In this document: in pieces, positions 50,548 through 58,763 of the stretch
Numbering within the stretch: position 1 is the stretch's first letter
How the letters are laid out: the number at the start of each line of letters is the position of its first letter
Source: Cryptosporangium phraense
GTDB lineage: Bacteria > Actinomycetota > Actinomycetes > Mycobacteriales > Cryptosporangiaceae
Direction of reading: 5' to 3'
Length of the DNA: 64,000 nt
Assembly: GCF_006912135.1 (NCBI RefSeq)
Contig: NZ_VIRS01000014.1
Location: 62,001 to 126,000 of the forward strand
Notes under the pieces: generated by a model
Seen by the model: only the letters and a program-made list of their open reading frames with translations
The model's database searches: none
What the model was told of the DNA's origin: nothing
Made by a program: the position numbers and the translations under genes

Positions 50548-51454
50548 CGCCCCAGGTACCGGTCCATTTTTCGCCCGGAGCCAGCGTGATCAGGCCCTCG
50601 CCGGAGTTGAACGCGTCCGGCGGGCACGTCATCGGCTCCACCGCCACCGCGTGGTTCGCGACACCGCTCGGCCCGATCCCGTTGTAGGCCTGCACCCAGC
50701 CGAACGACGAGTCCTGCCAGAGCTGCCCGCCGCGGCCCTCGGCGTCCACCAGTTCGCTGACCGCGAGGGAGTCCGAACCGCGCTCGGTGACGACGAACGG
50801 GGTGTCGAGCGAGACGCCGCCGAGCGTGCGGCCCGACCGGAAGTCCCACTCGGTGCCGGTCACGTCCTCGAGTTCGCCGGTCGGCAGCAGCCGGTCGTCG
50901 ACGAGGACCCGCTTCCCGGCCGGCAGCGTCAGCGTGGCCGCGTCGAGCGCTTCCCCGCCGATCGTCAGGAACGGGTGGATGCCGAGCCCGAACGGCGCCG
51001 GGGTCGGACCGGCGTTGACCGCCTGGTGCTCGACCTTCAACCCGTCCTTGCCCAGCGAGTAGTGCACCCGCAGCACGAGCGCGAACGGGTAGCCCGGACG
51101 CGGCTGGATCGTGCGGGCCAGCGTCACCGCGGTGGGGGTGTGGTCCATGCGGTCCCACAGCTCCCAGCGGACCAGGCCGTGGATCGCGGTGCGCTTGTCG
51201 GTCTCGTCCCAGCCGAGCTTGTGGTCGCGGCCGTCGAACGTGTACTTGCCGTCCCTGATCCGGTTGGGCCACGGAGCGAGGATCTGCCCGACACCCTTCG
51301 ACGCCATCGCGTCAGCCGGATATCCGGCCAGGACGTCTCGTCCGTTCACCGTGTACTCGCGGATACCACCACCGATCTCGACCAGCGTCACACGCTGGGT
51401 ACCCGCCTCGATCGTCCACTGATGTCCGGACGGGGTGTTCCACCGCGCCGTCAT
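50534..51454 (-). CDS. Aldose 1-epimerase family protein
   Basis: A 306-aa beta-sandwich mutarotase-family protein. Conserved pieces are VGQILAPWPNRIRDGKYTF, TAIHGLVRW, the FGLGIHPFL segment with the catalytic-type His, and EPMTCPPDAFN near the C-terminus with the acidic base. It probably interconverts sugar anomers; relatives also act on hexose-6-phosphates. The ATG at 51454 has GGAGG upstream on the minus strand. There are no sugar catabolic genes nearby. Confidence 0.92.
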   Translation of the reverse strand: MTARWNTPSGHQWTIEAGTQRVTLVEIGGGIREYTVNGRDVLAGYPADAMASKGVGQILAPWPNRIRDGKYTFDGRDHKLGWDETDKRTAIHGLVRWELWDRMDHTPTAVTLARTIQPRPGYPFALVLRVHYSLGKDGLKVEHQAVNAGPTPAPFGLGIHPFLTIGGEALDAATLTLPAGKRVLVDDRLLPTGELEDVTGTEWDFRSGRTLGGVSLDTPFVVTERGSDSLAVSELVDAEGRGGQLWQDSSFGWVQAYNGIGPSGVANHAVAVEPMTCPPDAFNSGEGLITLAPGEKWTGTWGVRPL

Positions 51455-51532
51455 CGCGCCTCCACATCGTCGGGGGCCAGTCATACCAATAGGAATGCAT
51501 ACTGCACTCCATCCGGGGCACGATATCGGGCG

Positions 51533-52138
51533 ATGGACGCCAGCACTCTCATCCCCGCCCAAGCGGACCTCTCTGCCCTCAAGTCGGCGGCCGCGGGCTG
51601 TACCGCGTGCGAGCTCCACGCTCCGGCGACCCAGACCGTCTTCGGCAGCGGCAACCCGGACGCGAAAGTGCTGCTCGTGGGCGAACAGCCGGGTGACGTC
51701 GAGGACCAGAAGGGCGTCCCGTTCGTCGGTCCGGCGGGCAAGCTGCTGCAGCGCGCGGTCGCCGAAGCGGGGTTCCCGGCCGGTGCGGTGTACGTCACGA
51801 ACGCGGTGAAGCACTTCCGGTTCGAGCTCCGCGGTAAGCGACGCATCCACCAGACCCCGCTGCCCGAGCACATCAAGGCCTGCAATCCGTGGGTGCGGGC
51901 CGAGATCGCCGCCGTGCGGCCTCAGATCGTGGTCTGCCTGGGCGCCACCGCGGTGAAGGCGCTGCTCGGCTCGCAGTACCGGGTCACCAGGGACCGCGGT
52001 CACCTGATGCCGTACGAGAACATCCAGGCGCTGATCACGATCCACCCGTCGGCGATCCTGCGGATGCCCGACGACGCCCGCGAGCAGGGCTACGCGGATC
52101 TGGTGCGCGATCTGAGCGTCGTCGTCCAGGCCGTGTAA
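51533..52138 (+). CDS. udgX: Uracil-DNA glycosylase, UdgX type
   Basis: A 201-aa iron-sulfur uracil-DNA glycosylase. Motif A is GEQPGD (residues 50-55), motif B is HPSAILR (171-177), and four cysteines (Cys23, Cys26, Cys117, Cys135) are placed to bind a [4Fe-4S] cluster. The distinguishing loop KRRIHQTP (102-109) with His106 is that of UdgX. The mycobacterial enzyme forms a covalent bond to the abasic sugar after removing uracil and stays attached to DNA. It therefore repairs or flags uracil in an unusual way. It is a single-gene unit between galM-like and qor genes. Confidence 0.95.
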   Translation: MDASTLIPAQADLSALKSAAAGCTACELHAPATQTVFGSGNPDAKVLLVGEQPGDVEDQKGVPFVGPAGKLLQRAVAEAGFPAGAVYVTNAVKHFRFELRGKRRIHQTPLPEHIKACNPWVRAEIAAVRPQIVVCLGATAVKALLGSQYRVTRDRGHLMPYENIQALITIHPSAILRMPDDAREQGYADLVRDLSVVVQAV

Positions 52139-52189
52139 TCTCCCCCTCACTGGTAGGGAATGCGGCCGCAACCGGCTTACGCTGGTGCG

Positions 52190-53125
52190 ATGCGCGACTA
52201 CGCGATCGTGGTGCAGTCGAATGGCCTGGCGCCCGAGCCGATCGAGATCCCGCCGCCCGGCCCGGGCGAGGTCCGGATCCGGCAGACCGCGGTCGCGCTC
52301 AGCTTCGCTGACCTCCGGGCCCGCTTATCGACGGTTCCCGGGAGCTCGGCGGTCGGCGTCGTGGAGGCGGCGGGGCGGCGGGCCGGGTTCGCGGTGGGGG
52401 AGCGCGTCGCGTACGCGGCCGGGCCGCCGGGCGCCTACGTGTCGGTGCGCAACGTCCCGGCCACCGCGGTCGTCCCGGTTCCGGACGCGATCTCCGACGA
52501 GGACGCGGCCGCGGTCCTCGACAAGGGCCTGCTGGCCTGGGCGCTGCTCCGCCAGGTATATCCGGTGCAGGCCGGCGAGACCGTCGTGTTCCACGCCGCG
52601 GCCGGCGGCGTCGGCCTGCTGGCCGGGCAGTGGCTGAGCCACCTGGGCGCCCGGGCGATCGGCACGGTCGGGTCGGCCGACAAGGTGCGGCTCGCGGTCG
52701 AGAACGGCTACGACGAGGTCGTCCTCTACCGCACCGACGACCTCGCGGCCCGCGCCCACGACCTGACCGACGGCGCCGGGGTGCCGGTCGTCTACGACCC
52801 GATCGGTGCGGCCACGTTCGAGATGTCGCTGGCCGCGCTGCGGCCCCGCGGCCTGCTGGTCTCGTTCGGCGCGATCTCCGGCCCGGTCACCGGCGTCGAC
52901 CTGTCGGCGTTGGAGGGCTCCCTGTCGGTCGTCCGTCCGCGGCTGGCCGACTACCTTCCGGACGCGACGACGCTGCGCGCCGCCGCGTCGGAGCTGTTCG
53001 GTCTCGTCGACGCCGGGGTGATCCGGCCCAACCTGCGTCAGCGGTTCGATCTGGCGGACGCCGGGAAGGCCCAGGAAGCACTCGAATCGCGGGCGACGGT
53101 CGGGGCTACGGTGCTCCTACCGTGA
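52190..53125 (+). CDS. Quinone oxidoreductase-like MDR protein (shortened N-terminal domain)
   Basis: A 311-aa zinc-independent medium-chain dehydrogenase/reductase. The NADPH-binding region has AAAGGVGLLAGQWL and the family strand GARAIGTVG. It is a tandem paralogue of the following gene, but about 15 residues are missing from the N-terminal catalytic domain between SFADLRARL and SSAVGVVEAAG. TACGCT lies 6 bp before the ATG with no Shine-Dalgarno, suggesting a leaderless mRNA. It may be active with altered substrate, or degenerating. Confidence 0.88.
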   Translation: MRDYAIVVQSNGLAPEPIEIPPPGPGEVRIRQTAVALSFADLRARLSTVPGSSAVGVVEAAGRRAGFAVGERVAYAAGPPGAYVSVRNVPATAVVPVPDAISDEDAAAVLDKGLLAWALLRQVYPVQAGETVVFHAAAGGVGLLAGQWLSHLGARAIGTVGSADKVRLAVENGYDEVVLYRTDDLAARAHDLTDGAGVPVVYDPIGAATFEMSLAALRPRGLLVSFGAISGPVTGVDLSALEGSLSVVRPRLADYLPDATTLRAAASELFGLVDAGVIRPNLRQRFDLADAGKAQEALESRATVGATVLLP

Positions 53126-53137
53126 CAGGAGGCAGAC

Positions 53138-54115
53138 ATGGCTGAGCGCGCCATCCGCATCTACGAGACCGGCGGCCCCGAGGTGATGCGGCACGAGGAG
53201 CTCGAGCTGCCGCCGCCCGGCCCGGGCGAGGTGCGGATCCGGATCACCGCGGCCGGTCTGAACTTCCGCGACACCTATGAGCGCACCGGCCTCTACCAGG
53301 TCGAGCTGCCGACCGGGCTCGGCGGCGAGGCGGCCGGCGTCGTCACCGACGTCGGCGAGGGCGTCACCGGCCTGGCGCCGGGTGACCGGGTGGCCCACGC
53401 GACCGGGCCGCTGGGCGCGTACGCGACCGCGCAGAACGTCCCGGCGAGCTGCCTGGTGCCGGTCCCGGGCGGCGTGACCGACGAGGCCGCCGCCGCGGTG
53501 CTGCTCAAGGGGCTCACCGTCTGGTACCTGCTGCGCCGCACGTACCCGGTGCAGTCGGGCGAGACCGTGCTGTTCCACGCGGCCGCGGGTGGCGTCGGGC
53601 TGATCGCCGGGCAGTGGCTGCGCCACCTCGGCGTCCGGGCGATCGGGACGGTCGGCAGCGACGACAAGGCGAAGCTGGCGATCGAGAACGGCTACCAGGA
53701 GACGATCCTGTACCGGTCTCTCGACGTCGCGAAGCGGGTTCGGGAGCTCACCGACGGCGCCGGCGTGCCGGTCGTCTACGACTCGGTCGGCGCCGAGACG
53801 TTCGAGAACTCGCTCGACTGCCTGCGCCCGCGCGGGCTGATGGTGTCGTTCGGCAACTCGTCCGGGCCGGTGACCGGCGTCAGCCTGGGCATTCTGGCCG
53901 CCAAGGGGTCGCTGTACGTGACCCGTCCGACGCTCGGCACCTACGTCGCCGACCCGGAGGAGCTGCGCTCGGCCGCGGCCGAGCTGTTCGGGCTGGTCGA
54001 GTCGGGCGTGATCGACCCGAACATCGGCCAGCGCTTCCCGCTGGCCGACGCGGCCGACGCCCACCGGGCGCTGGAGTCGCGGGCGACGACCGGCTCTACG
54101 GTGTTGATCCCGTAG
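53138..54115 (+). CDS. NADPH:quinone oxidoreductase, zeta-crystallin type
   Basis: A 325-aa complete quinone oxidoreductase: N-terminal catalytic domain with NFRDTYERTGLYQVELP and GGEAAGVV, nucleotide-binding AAAGGVGLIAGQWL, and C-terminal ADAADAHRALESRATTGS. It reduces quinones or enones with NADPH. GGAGG precedes the ATG, 12 bp after the previous paralogue. The last 20 bp overlap the convergent MFS gene. Confidence 0.94.
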   Translation: MAERAIRIYETGGPEVMRHEELELPPPGPGEVRIRITAAGLNFRDTYERTGLYQVELPTGLGGEAAGVVTDVGEGVTGLAPGDRVAHATGPLGAYATAQNVPASCLVPVPGGVTDEAAAAVLLKGLTVWYLLRRTYPVQSGETVLFHAAAGGVGLIAGQWLRHLGVRAIGTVGSDDKAKLAIENGYQETILYRSLDVAKRVRELTDGAGVPVVYDSVGAETFENSLDCLRPRGLMVSFGNSSGPVTGVSLGILAAKGSLYVTRPTLGTYVADPEELRSAAAELFGLVESGVIDPNIGQRFPLADAADAHRALESRATTGSTVLIP

Positions 54116-55385
54116 TCGTGCCGTCGTAGCGCCAGAATTTCGGCACCGACACCGCCAGCACCGCGACCAGCACGACGCAGAGCAGGCCGCCACCGACCCA
54201 GGCCACGGTCGGACCGAGCCAGGACTCGGTGGCGCCGGCTCGCAGGTCGCCCAGGCGCGGACCGCCGGCCACCACGACCGTGAACACGCCCTGCATCCGG
54301 CCGCGCATCTCGTCCGGGGCGTAGACCTGCAGGATCGTCTGCCGGTAGACGGCCGAGACCAGGTCCGAGGCCCCGGCCACGGCCAGCAGCACGACGGCGA
54401 GCCAGAGGTTGCGGGCCAGCCCGGCGGCGGCGACCGCGACCCCCCAGCCCATCACCGCGAGCGTCAGCGCAACGCCCTGGCGCCGCACCCGCCCGATCCA
54501 CCCGGACGAGAGACCGGCCAGCACCGAGCCGATCGCGGTCGCCGCGAACAGCCACCCGACCGCGGCCCCGCCGCCGAACCAGTCGTCGGCGACCTGCGGG
54601 AACAGCGCGCGGGGCATCGCGAACACCATCGCGATGATGTCGACCGCGAACGACATCAGCAGCACCGGCTTGAGCACGATGAACGCCAGCCCCTGGCCGA
54701 CCGCACGTAGCCCGGGGCTGACCCGCTCGCCGGTCGGCTCCAGGTGCGGCAGCCGGAAGGCAGCGTAGAGCGCCATCGTGAACAGCACCGCGTCGACGCC
54801 GTAGGCCACCGCGTACGACCAGCGGGCCAGCACGACGCCGGCCAGCAGCGGCCCGACGACCGTGCCGAAGTTGCTCGCGGTGAAGTTGAGCGTGTTCGCC
54901 GCCGGCACCTGCTCGCGCGGAACCAGCCGGGGGATGATCGCGCTCCGGGTCGGCCCGCTGACCGCGAACCCGGCCGACTGCACCGCGGTGAGCGCGAGCA
55001 GCAGCCAGGCGCTGTCGACGCCGGCCAGCGCCTGGACGACGAGCGCACAGGTCGCGACCCACAGCACGACCGACGAGATCAGCAGCAGCGTGCGCCGGTC
55101 GACGGCGTCCGCGACCGCGCCGCCCCAGAGCCCGAACAGGATCAGCGGGATCAACGCGGCCAGGCCGAGCATGCCGACCCAGAACGACGAGCCGGTGATC
55201 GCGTACATCTGTACGGGAACCGCGACCGCGGTCACCTGGTAGCCGATGAACGAGACGCTCTGCCCGGTGAACAGCCGCCGGTACGGCCCGAGCTTCAGCG
55301 GGGTGGTGTCGACGAGGATCCGGCGCCAGCGGGGCAGTTCCTTCGGGGGAGCGGCCGCGACCTGGGTCTCTTCCGGAGAGCTCAC
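54096..55385 (-). CDS. MFS transporter
   Basis: A 429-aa major-facilitator exporter with about 12 helices and the loop ADAVDRRTLLLIS. The N-terminal cytoplasmic tail has KELPRWRRI. The form resembles the drug/siderophore exporter group of the MFS_3 type. The GTG start overlaps the pdxH stop (GTGA), a coupling that may be accidental in function. The substrate is unknown. Confidence 0.9.
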   Translation of the reverse strand: MSSPEETQVAAAPPKELPRWRRILVDTTPLKLGPYRRLFTGQSVSFIGYQVTAVAVPVQMYAITGSSFWVGMLGLAALIPLILFGLWGGAVADAVDRRTLLLISSVVLWVATCALVVQALAGVDSAWLLLALTAVQSAGFAVSGPTRSAIIPRLVPREQVPAANTLNFTASNFGTVVGPLLAGVVLARWSYAVAYGVDAVLFTMALYAAFRLPHLEPTGERVSPGLRAVGQGLAFIVLKPVLLMSFAVDIIAMVFAMPRALFPQVADDWFGGGAAVGWLFAATAIGSVLAGLSSGWIGRVRRQGVALTLAVMGWGVAVAAAGLARNLWLAVVLLAVAGASDLVSAVYRQTILQVYAPDEMRGRMQGVFTVVVAGGPRLGDLRAGATESWLGPTVAWVGGGLLCVVLVAVLAVSVPKFWRYDGTTTGSTP

Positions 55386-56026
55386 GGGCCCAGCCGTTCG
55401 ACGACCCAGGTCTCGCCGTCCCGGCGGTAGCGCAGCCGGTCGTGCAGCCGGTCGGGGCGGCCCTGCCAGAACTCGACCGTGTACGGCACGACCCGGAACC
55501 CGCCCCAGGTCGCCGGGCGGGGGACGTCGTCGGGGTGCTCGGCGGCCAGGGCGGCCTCGGCGTTCTCCAGCGCGGCCCGGTTCGGCACCACGCGCGACTG
55601 CGGGCTGGCCGCCGACCCGAGCTGCGACCCGCGCGGCCGGGTGCGCCAGTAGGCGTCGGACTCGGCCTCGTCGACCCGGTGGACGATGCCGGCGACGTTC
55701 ACCTGACGCTGCAGTGGGTGCCACGGGAACAGCAGCGTGGCCCGCGGGTTCTCGGTGAGCTCCCGGCCCTTGCGCGAGGTGTAGTGGGTGAAGAATTCCA
55801 GCCCGTGCTCGGTGGCGTCCTTGAGCAGCACCGTGCGGGCGCTGGGCGTCCCGTTCGCGGCCGCGGTGGCCACGATCATCGCGTTCGGCTCGACGATCTC
55901 CGAGGCCACGGCGGCCTCGGCGAACCACAGGCTGAACTGCGCGAACCAGGTGTCGGCCAGCGACTCCTCGGAGAGGGCGGCCCGGTCGTATCCCACGCGC
56001 ATCCCGCCGACCTGTGACAGGTCCAC
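55382..56026 (-). CDS. pdxH: Pyridoxamine 5'-phosphate oxidase
   Basis: A 214-aa FMN enzyme making pyridoxal 5'-phosphate. Conserved stretches are EPNAMIVATA, RTVLLKDATEHGLEFFTHYTS, KGRELTENP, LLFPWHPLQRQV, and the C-terminal DRLHDRLRYRR and WVVERLGP. The GTG at 56026 is chosen because GGAGG lies 5 bp before it; extensions upstream have no site. Downstream coupling to an MFS gene is noted. PLP supply serves threonine synthase, SerC and the MocR protein, though it is not linked to them. Confidence 0.95.
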   Translation of the reverse strand: MDLSQVGGMRVGYDRAALSEESLADTWFAQFSLWFAEAAVASEIVEPNAMIVATAAANGTPSARTVLLKDATEHGLEFFTHYTSRKGRELTENPRATLLFPWHPLQRQVNVAGIVHRVDEAESDAYWRTRPRGSQLGSAASPQSRVVPNRAALENAEAALAAEHPDDVPRPATWGGFRVVPYTVEFWQGRPDRLHDRLRYRRDGETWVVERLGP

Positions 56027-56174
56027 TTTTCCTCCGCCCCGGGCACGATTTTCATGGCCCACGCAACCATATGCGGGTCTTACGGCTTCATGACCGTGAT
56101 ATGTCCCCGTCGTGTCGTCCAAGGATGTGGGCTGCGACACGATCACAATGGGCTTGGAGCGGTCTTCCCTCGCG

Positions 56175-56225
56175 GACCACCCGGGAACGGTAGGAAGATG
56201 GCAGAAACGTTCCCGACTGGTGGTC
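56175..56225. promoter_or_regulatory. Long inverted repeat in the citrate synthase leader
   Basis: The arm 56175-56189 (GACCACC then CGGGAACG) pairs with 56208-56225 (CGTTCCCG, a 3-nt bulge, then GGTGGTC): 15 paired bases around an 18-nt loop. It ends 71 bp before the citrate synthase ATG. It may be an operator for a dimeric regulator or an RNA stem. Confidence 0.55.
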
Positions 56226-56296
56226 GGCTACCGCCTGCCGCCGGTCGAGCCGGCCGGGGCGTACCGCCACCGAAGACCACTGGGAGCTGAGCCAGC

Positions 56297-57403
56297 ATGT
56301 CGGACTTCAAACCGGGGCTCGAAGGCGTCATCGCCTTCCACACCGAGATTGCGGAGCCGGACCGGGACGGGGGCGCGCTGCGGTACCGCGGCGTGAACAT
56401 CGAGGACCTGGTCGGGAAGGTTTCTTTCGGGAACGTCTGGGCGCTGCTGGTCGACGGGAAGTTCGGCCCCGGTCTCCCGCCGGCCGAGCCGTTCCCGGTG
56501 CCGGTGCACTCGGGTGACATCCGCGTCGACGTGCAGGCCGCGATCGCGATGCTGGCGCCGTACTGGGGCCTCAAGCAGCTGATCGACATCGGCCCCGAGC
56601 AGGCCCGCGAAGACCTGGCCCGCATCTCGGTCACCGCGCTCTCGTTCGTCGCCCAGTCGGCTCGCGGCATCGGCCTGCCCGCCGTCCCGCAGCGGGAGAT
56701 CGACAAGGCGCAGACGATCGTCGAGCGGTTCATGATCCGCTGGCGCGGCGAGCCCGACCCGAAGCACGTCAAGGCCGTCGACGCGTACTTCATCTCGGCC
56801 GCCGAGCACGGGCTGAACGCCTCGACGTTCACCGCCCGGGTCGCCGCCGGCACCGGGGCCGACTGCGCGGCCTGCATCTCGTCGGCCGTCGGTTCGATGT
56901 CCGGACCGCTGCACGGCGGCGCGCCCTCGCGCGTCCTCAAGATGCTCGACGAGGTCGAGAAGTCCGGCGACGCGGACGCGTGGGTGAAGAACGCGCTCGA
57001 CAAGGGTGAGCGGCTGATGGGCTTCGGCCACCGGGTCTACCGGGCCGAGGACCCGCGGGCCGCGGTGCTGCGGAAGACCGCGAAGGAGCTCGGGAGCGTC
57101 CGGTTCGAGGTGGCCGAGGCGCTGGAGAAGGCCGCGCTGGCCGAGCTGCACGCGCGCCGCCCCGACCGGGTGCTGGCGACGAACGTCGAGTTCTGGTCGG
57201 CGGTCGTGCTCGACTTCGCCGAGGTACCGGCGCACATGTTCACGTCGATGTTCAGCTGCGCGCGGACGGCCGGCTGGTCGGCGCACGTGGTCGAGCAGAA
57301 GAACCTGAACAAGCTGGTACGCCCGTCGGCGCTCTACACCGGCCCGGGCCCCCGCAAGCCCGAAGAGGTCGAGGGCTGGGACACGATCAAGCGCAGCGAG
57401 TAA
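56297..57403 (+). CDS. citA: Citrate synthase 2
   Basis: A 368-aa citrate synthase family protein of the shorter actinobacterial type. Active-site histidines are His171 (AEHGLNAS), His206 (GPLHGGAP) and His245 (MGFGHRVYR). The catalytic acid position is Glu298 (NVEFW) rather than the common Asp. It condenses oxaloacetate and acetyl-CoA, or a related keto acid and acyl-CoA. GGGAG precedes the ATG. The leader holds a large inverted repeat, suggesting specific control. A terminator follows. Confidence 0.92.
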   Translation: MSDFKPGLEGVIAFHTEIAEPDRDGGALRYRGVNIEDLVGKVSFGNVWALLVDGKFGPGLPPAEPFPVPVHSGDIRVDVQAAIAMLAPYWGLKQLIDIGPEQAREDLARISVTALSFVAQSARGIGLPAVPQREIDKAQTIVERFMIRWRGEPDPKHVKAVDAYFISAAEHGLNASTFTARVAAGTGADCAACISSAVGSMSGPLHGGAPSRVLKMLDEVEKSGDADAWVKNALDKGERLMGFGHRVYRAEDPRAAVLRKTAKELGSVRFEVAEALEKAALAELHARRPDRVLATNVEFWSAVVLDFAEVPAHMFTSMFSCARTAGWSAHVVEQKNLNKLVRPSALYTGPGPRKPEEVEGWDTIKRSE

Positions 57404-57417
57404 GCCGTACGGTTCTG

Positions 57418-57456
57418 AGGGCGGGCGCCGAACCGGCGGCCCGCCCTCAGCGTTTT
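57418..57456 (+). terminator. Rho-independent terminator after citrate synthase
   Basis: GAGGCGGGC (57418-57426) pairs with GCCCGCC(C)TC (57440-57449) with one bulged C, followed by AGCGTTTTT. It lies 15 bp after the stop. Confidence 0.8.
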
Positions 57457-57459
57457 TCC

Positions 57460-57484
57460 ACCGAACCCCGAACCCCGAACCCCC
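57460..57484. repeat. Short tandem repeat CGAACCCC, three copies
   Basis: Three consecutive CGAACCCC units lie between the citA terminator and the serC Shine-Dalgarno. They are the promoter-proximal part of the serC upstream region; no function is evident. Confidence 0.75.
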
Positions 57485-57497
57485 ACGAAGGAGCACC

Positions 57498-58613
57498 GTG
57501 AGCGTCACGATCCCCGCCGAGTTGCTGCCGGCCGACGGACGGTTCGGCTCCGGCCCCTCGAAGGTGCGCGCCGAGGCCGTGGACGCGCTCGTCGCGACCG
57601 GCCGTAGCTTCCTCGGCACCTCGCACCGGCAGGCGACCGTGAAGAACCAGGTGGGGCGGCTGCGGGCCGGGCTGAGCGAGCTGTTCCGGCTCCCCGACGG
57701 GTACGAGGTCGTGCTCGGCGTCGGCGGCACCACGGCGTTCTGGGAGGCCGCGGTCTTCGGGCTGATCCGCGACCGCGGCCAGTTCCTCTCCTTCGGAGAG
57801 TTCGGCTCGAAGTTCGCCAAGGCCGCGAAGATCGCGCCGTTCCTGGGCGACCCGACGATCATCGAGTCCGCGCCCGGCGACGCTCCGGTGTTCGAGCCCG
57901 AGGGCGGCGTCGACGTCTACGCGACCCCGCACAACGAGACCTCGACCGGCGTCGCGATCCCGGTGTCGCGGGTGCCCGGCGATCACCTGATGCTGCACGA
58001 CGGAACGTCCGCGGCGGCGGGACTCCAGGTCGACGTCGCTCAGTCGGATGTGTACTACTTCGCGCCGCAGAAGGGGCTGGGCAGCGAGGGCGGGCTCTGG
58101 CTCGCGATCATGTCCCCGGCCGCGCTGGCCCGGGTCGACGAGATCAGCGCGTCCGGGCGGTACATCCCGGCGTTCCTCGACCTGGTCACCGCGATCGACA
58201 ACTCGCGCAAGGACCAGACCTACAACACCCCGGCGCTGACGACGATCTTCCTCGCCGCCGAGCAGGTGGACTGGTTCAACGAGCAGGGCGGTCTGGCCTG
58301 GACGACCGCGCGCACCGCGGAGTCGGCCCGCACGCTCTACGAGTGGGCCGAGGCGTCGGCGTTCGCGACCCCGTACGTCAAGGACCCGGCCAAGCGGTCG
58401 AACGTCGTCGGCACGATCGACTTCGACGAGCCGGTGGACGCGACCGCGGTCGCGAAAGCCTTGCGGGCCAACGGGATTCTCGACACGGAGCCGTACCGGA
58501 AGCTCGGTCGGAACCAGCTGAGGATCGCGATGTTCCCGGGCATCGACCCGGCCGACATCGCGGCCCTGACGGCCTGCATCGACTACACCGTGAGTGCACT
58601 CGCGACCCGCTGA
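57498..58613 (+). CDS. serC: Phosphoserine aminotransferase
   Basis: A 371-aa PLP enzyme of serine biosynthesis. The PLP lysine is Lys192 (APQKGLGSEGG). Substrate-binding elements include GRSFLGTSHRQATVKN and the C-terminal PYRKLGRNQLRIAMFPGID. It is of the mycobacterial SerC type. AAGGAG precedes the GTG start. It is a single-gene unit, between a terminator and the sepH promoter region. Confidence 0.95.
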   Translation: MSVTIPAELLPADGRFGSGPSKVRAEAVDALVATGRSFLGTSHRQATVKNQVGRLRAGLSELFRLPDGYEVVLGVGGTTAFWEAAVFGLIRDRGQFLSFGEFGSKFAKAAKIAPFLGDPTIIESAPGDAPVFEPEGGVDVYATPHNETSTGVAIPVSRVPGDHLMLHDGTSAAAGLQVDVAQSDVYYFAPQKGLGSEGGLWLAIMSPAALARVDEISASGRYIPAFLDLVTAIDNSRKDQTYNTPALTTIFLAAEQVDWFNEQGGLAWTTARTAESARTLYEWAEASAFATPYVKDPAKRSNVVGTIDFDEPVDATAVAKALRANGILDTEPYRKLGRNQLRIAMFPGIDPADIAALTACIDYTVSALATR

Positions 58614-58692
58614 CGGCGCGTCGGGGCGGACAAACTGGACGTATTGGTCGTACCGTAGGACTTGCCGGAGAACGGCGCGCCCGTACGGCGTG

Positions 58693-58707
58693 GTATGCGG
58701 GGCATAC
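58693..58707. promoter_or_regulatory. Palindrome in the sepH upstream region
   Basis: GTATGC-GGG-GCATAC is a perfect 6-3-6 dyad about 57 bp before the sepH ATG, near a possible TATGGT -10 element (from 58723). It could be an operator. Confidence 0.4.
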
Positions 58708-58763
58708 GAGCCCTGCCGTCGTATGGTGGGCACGCTCGCCGGTGTCTGGAGAGGGAGGTCGCA

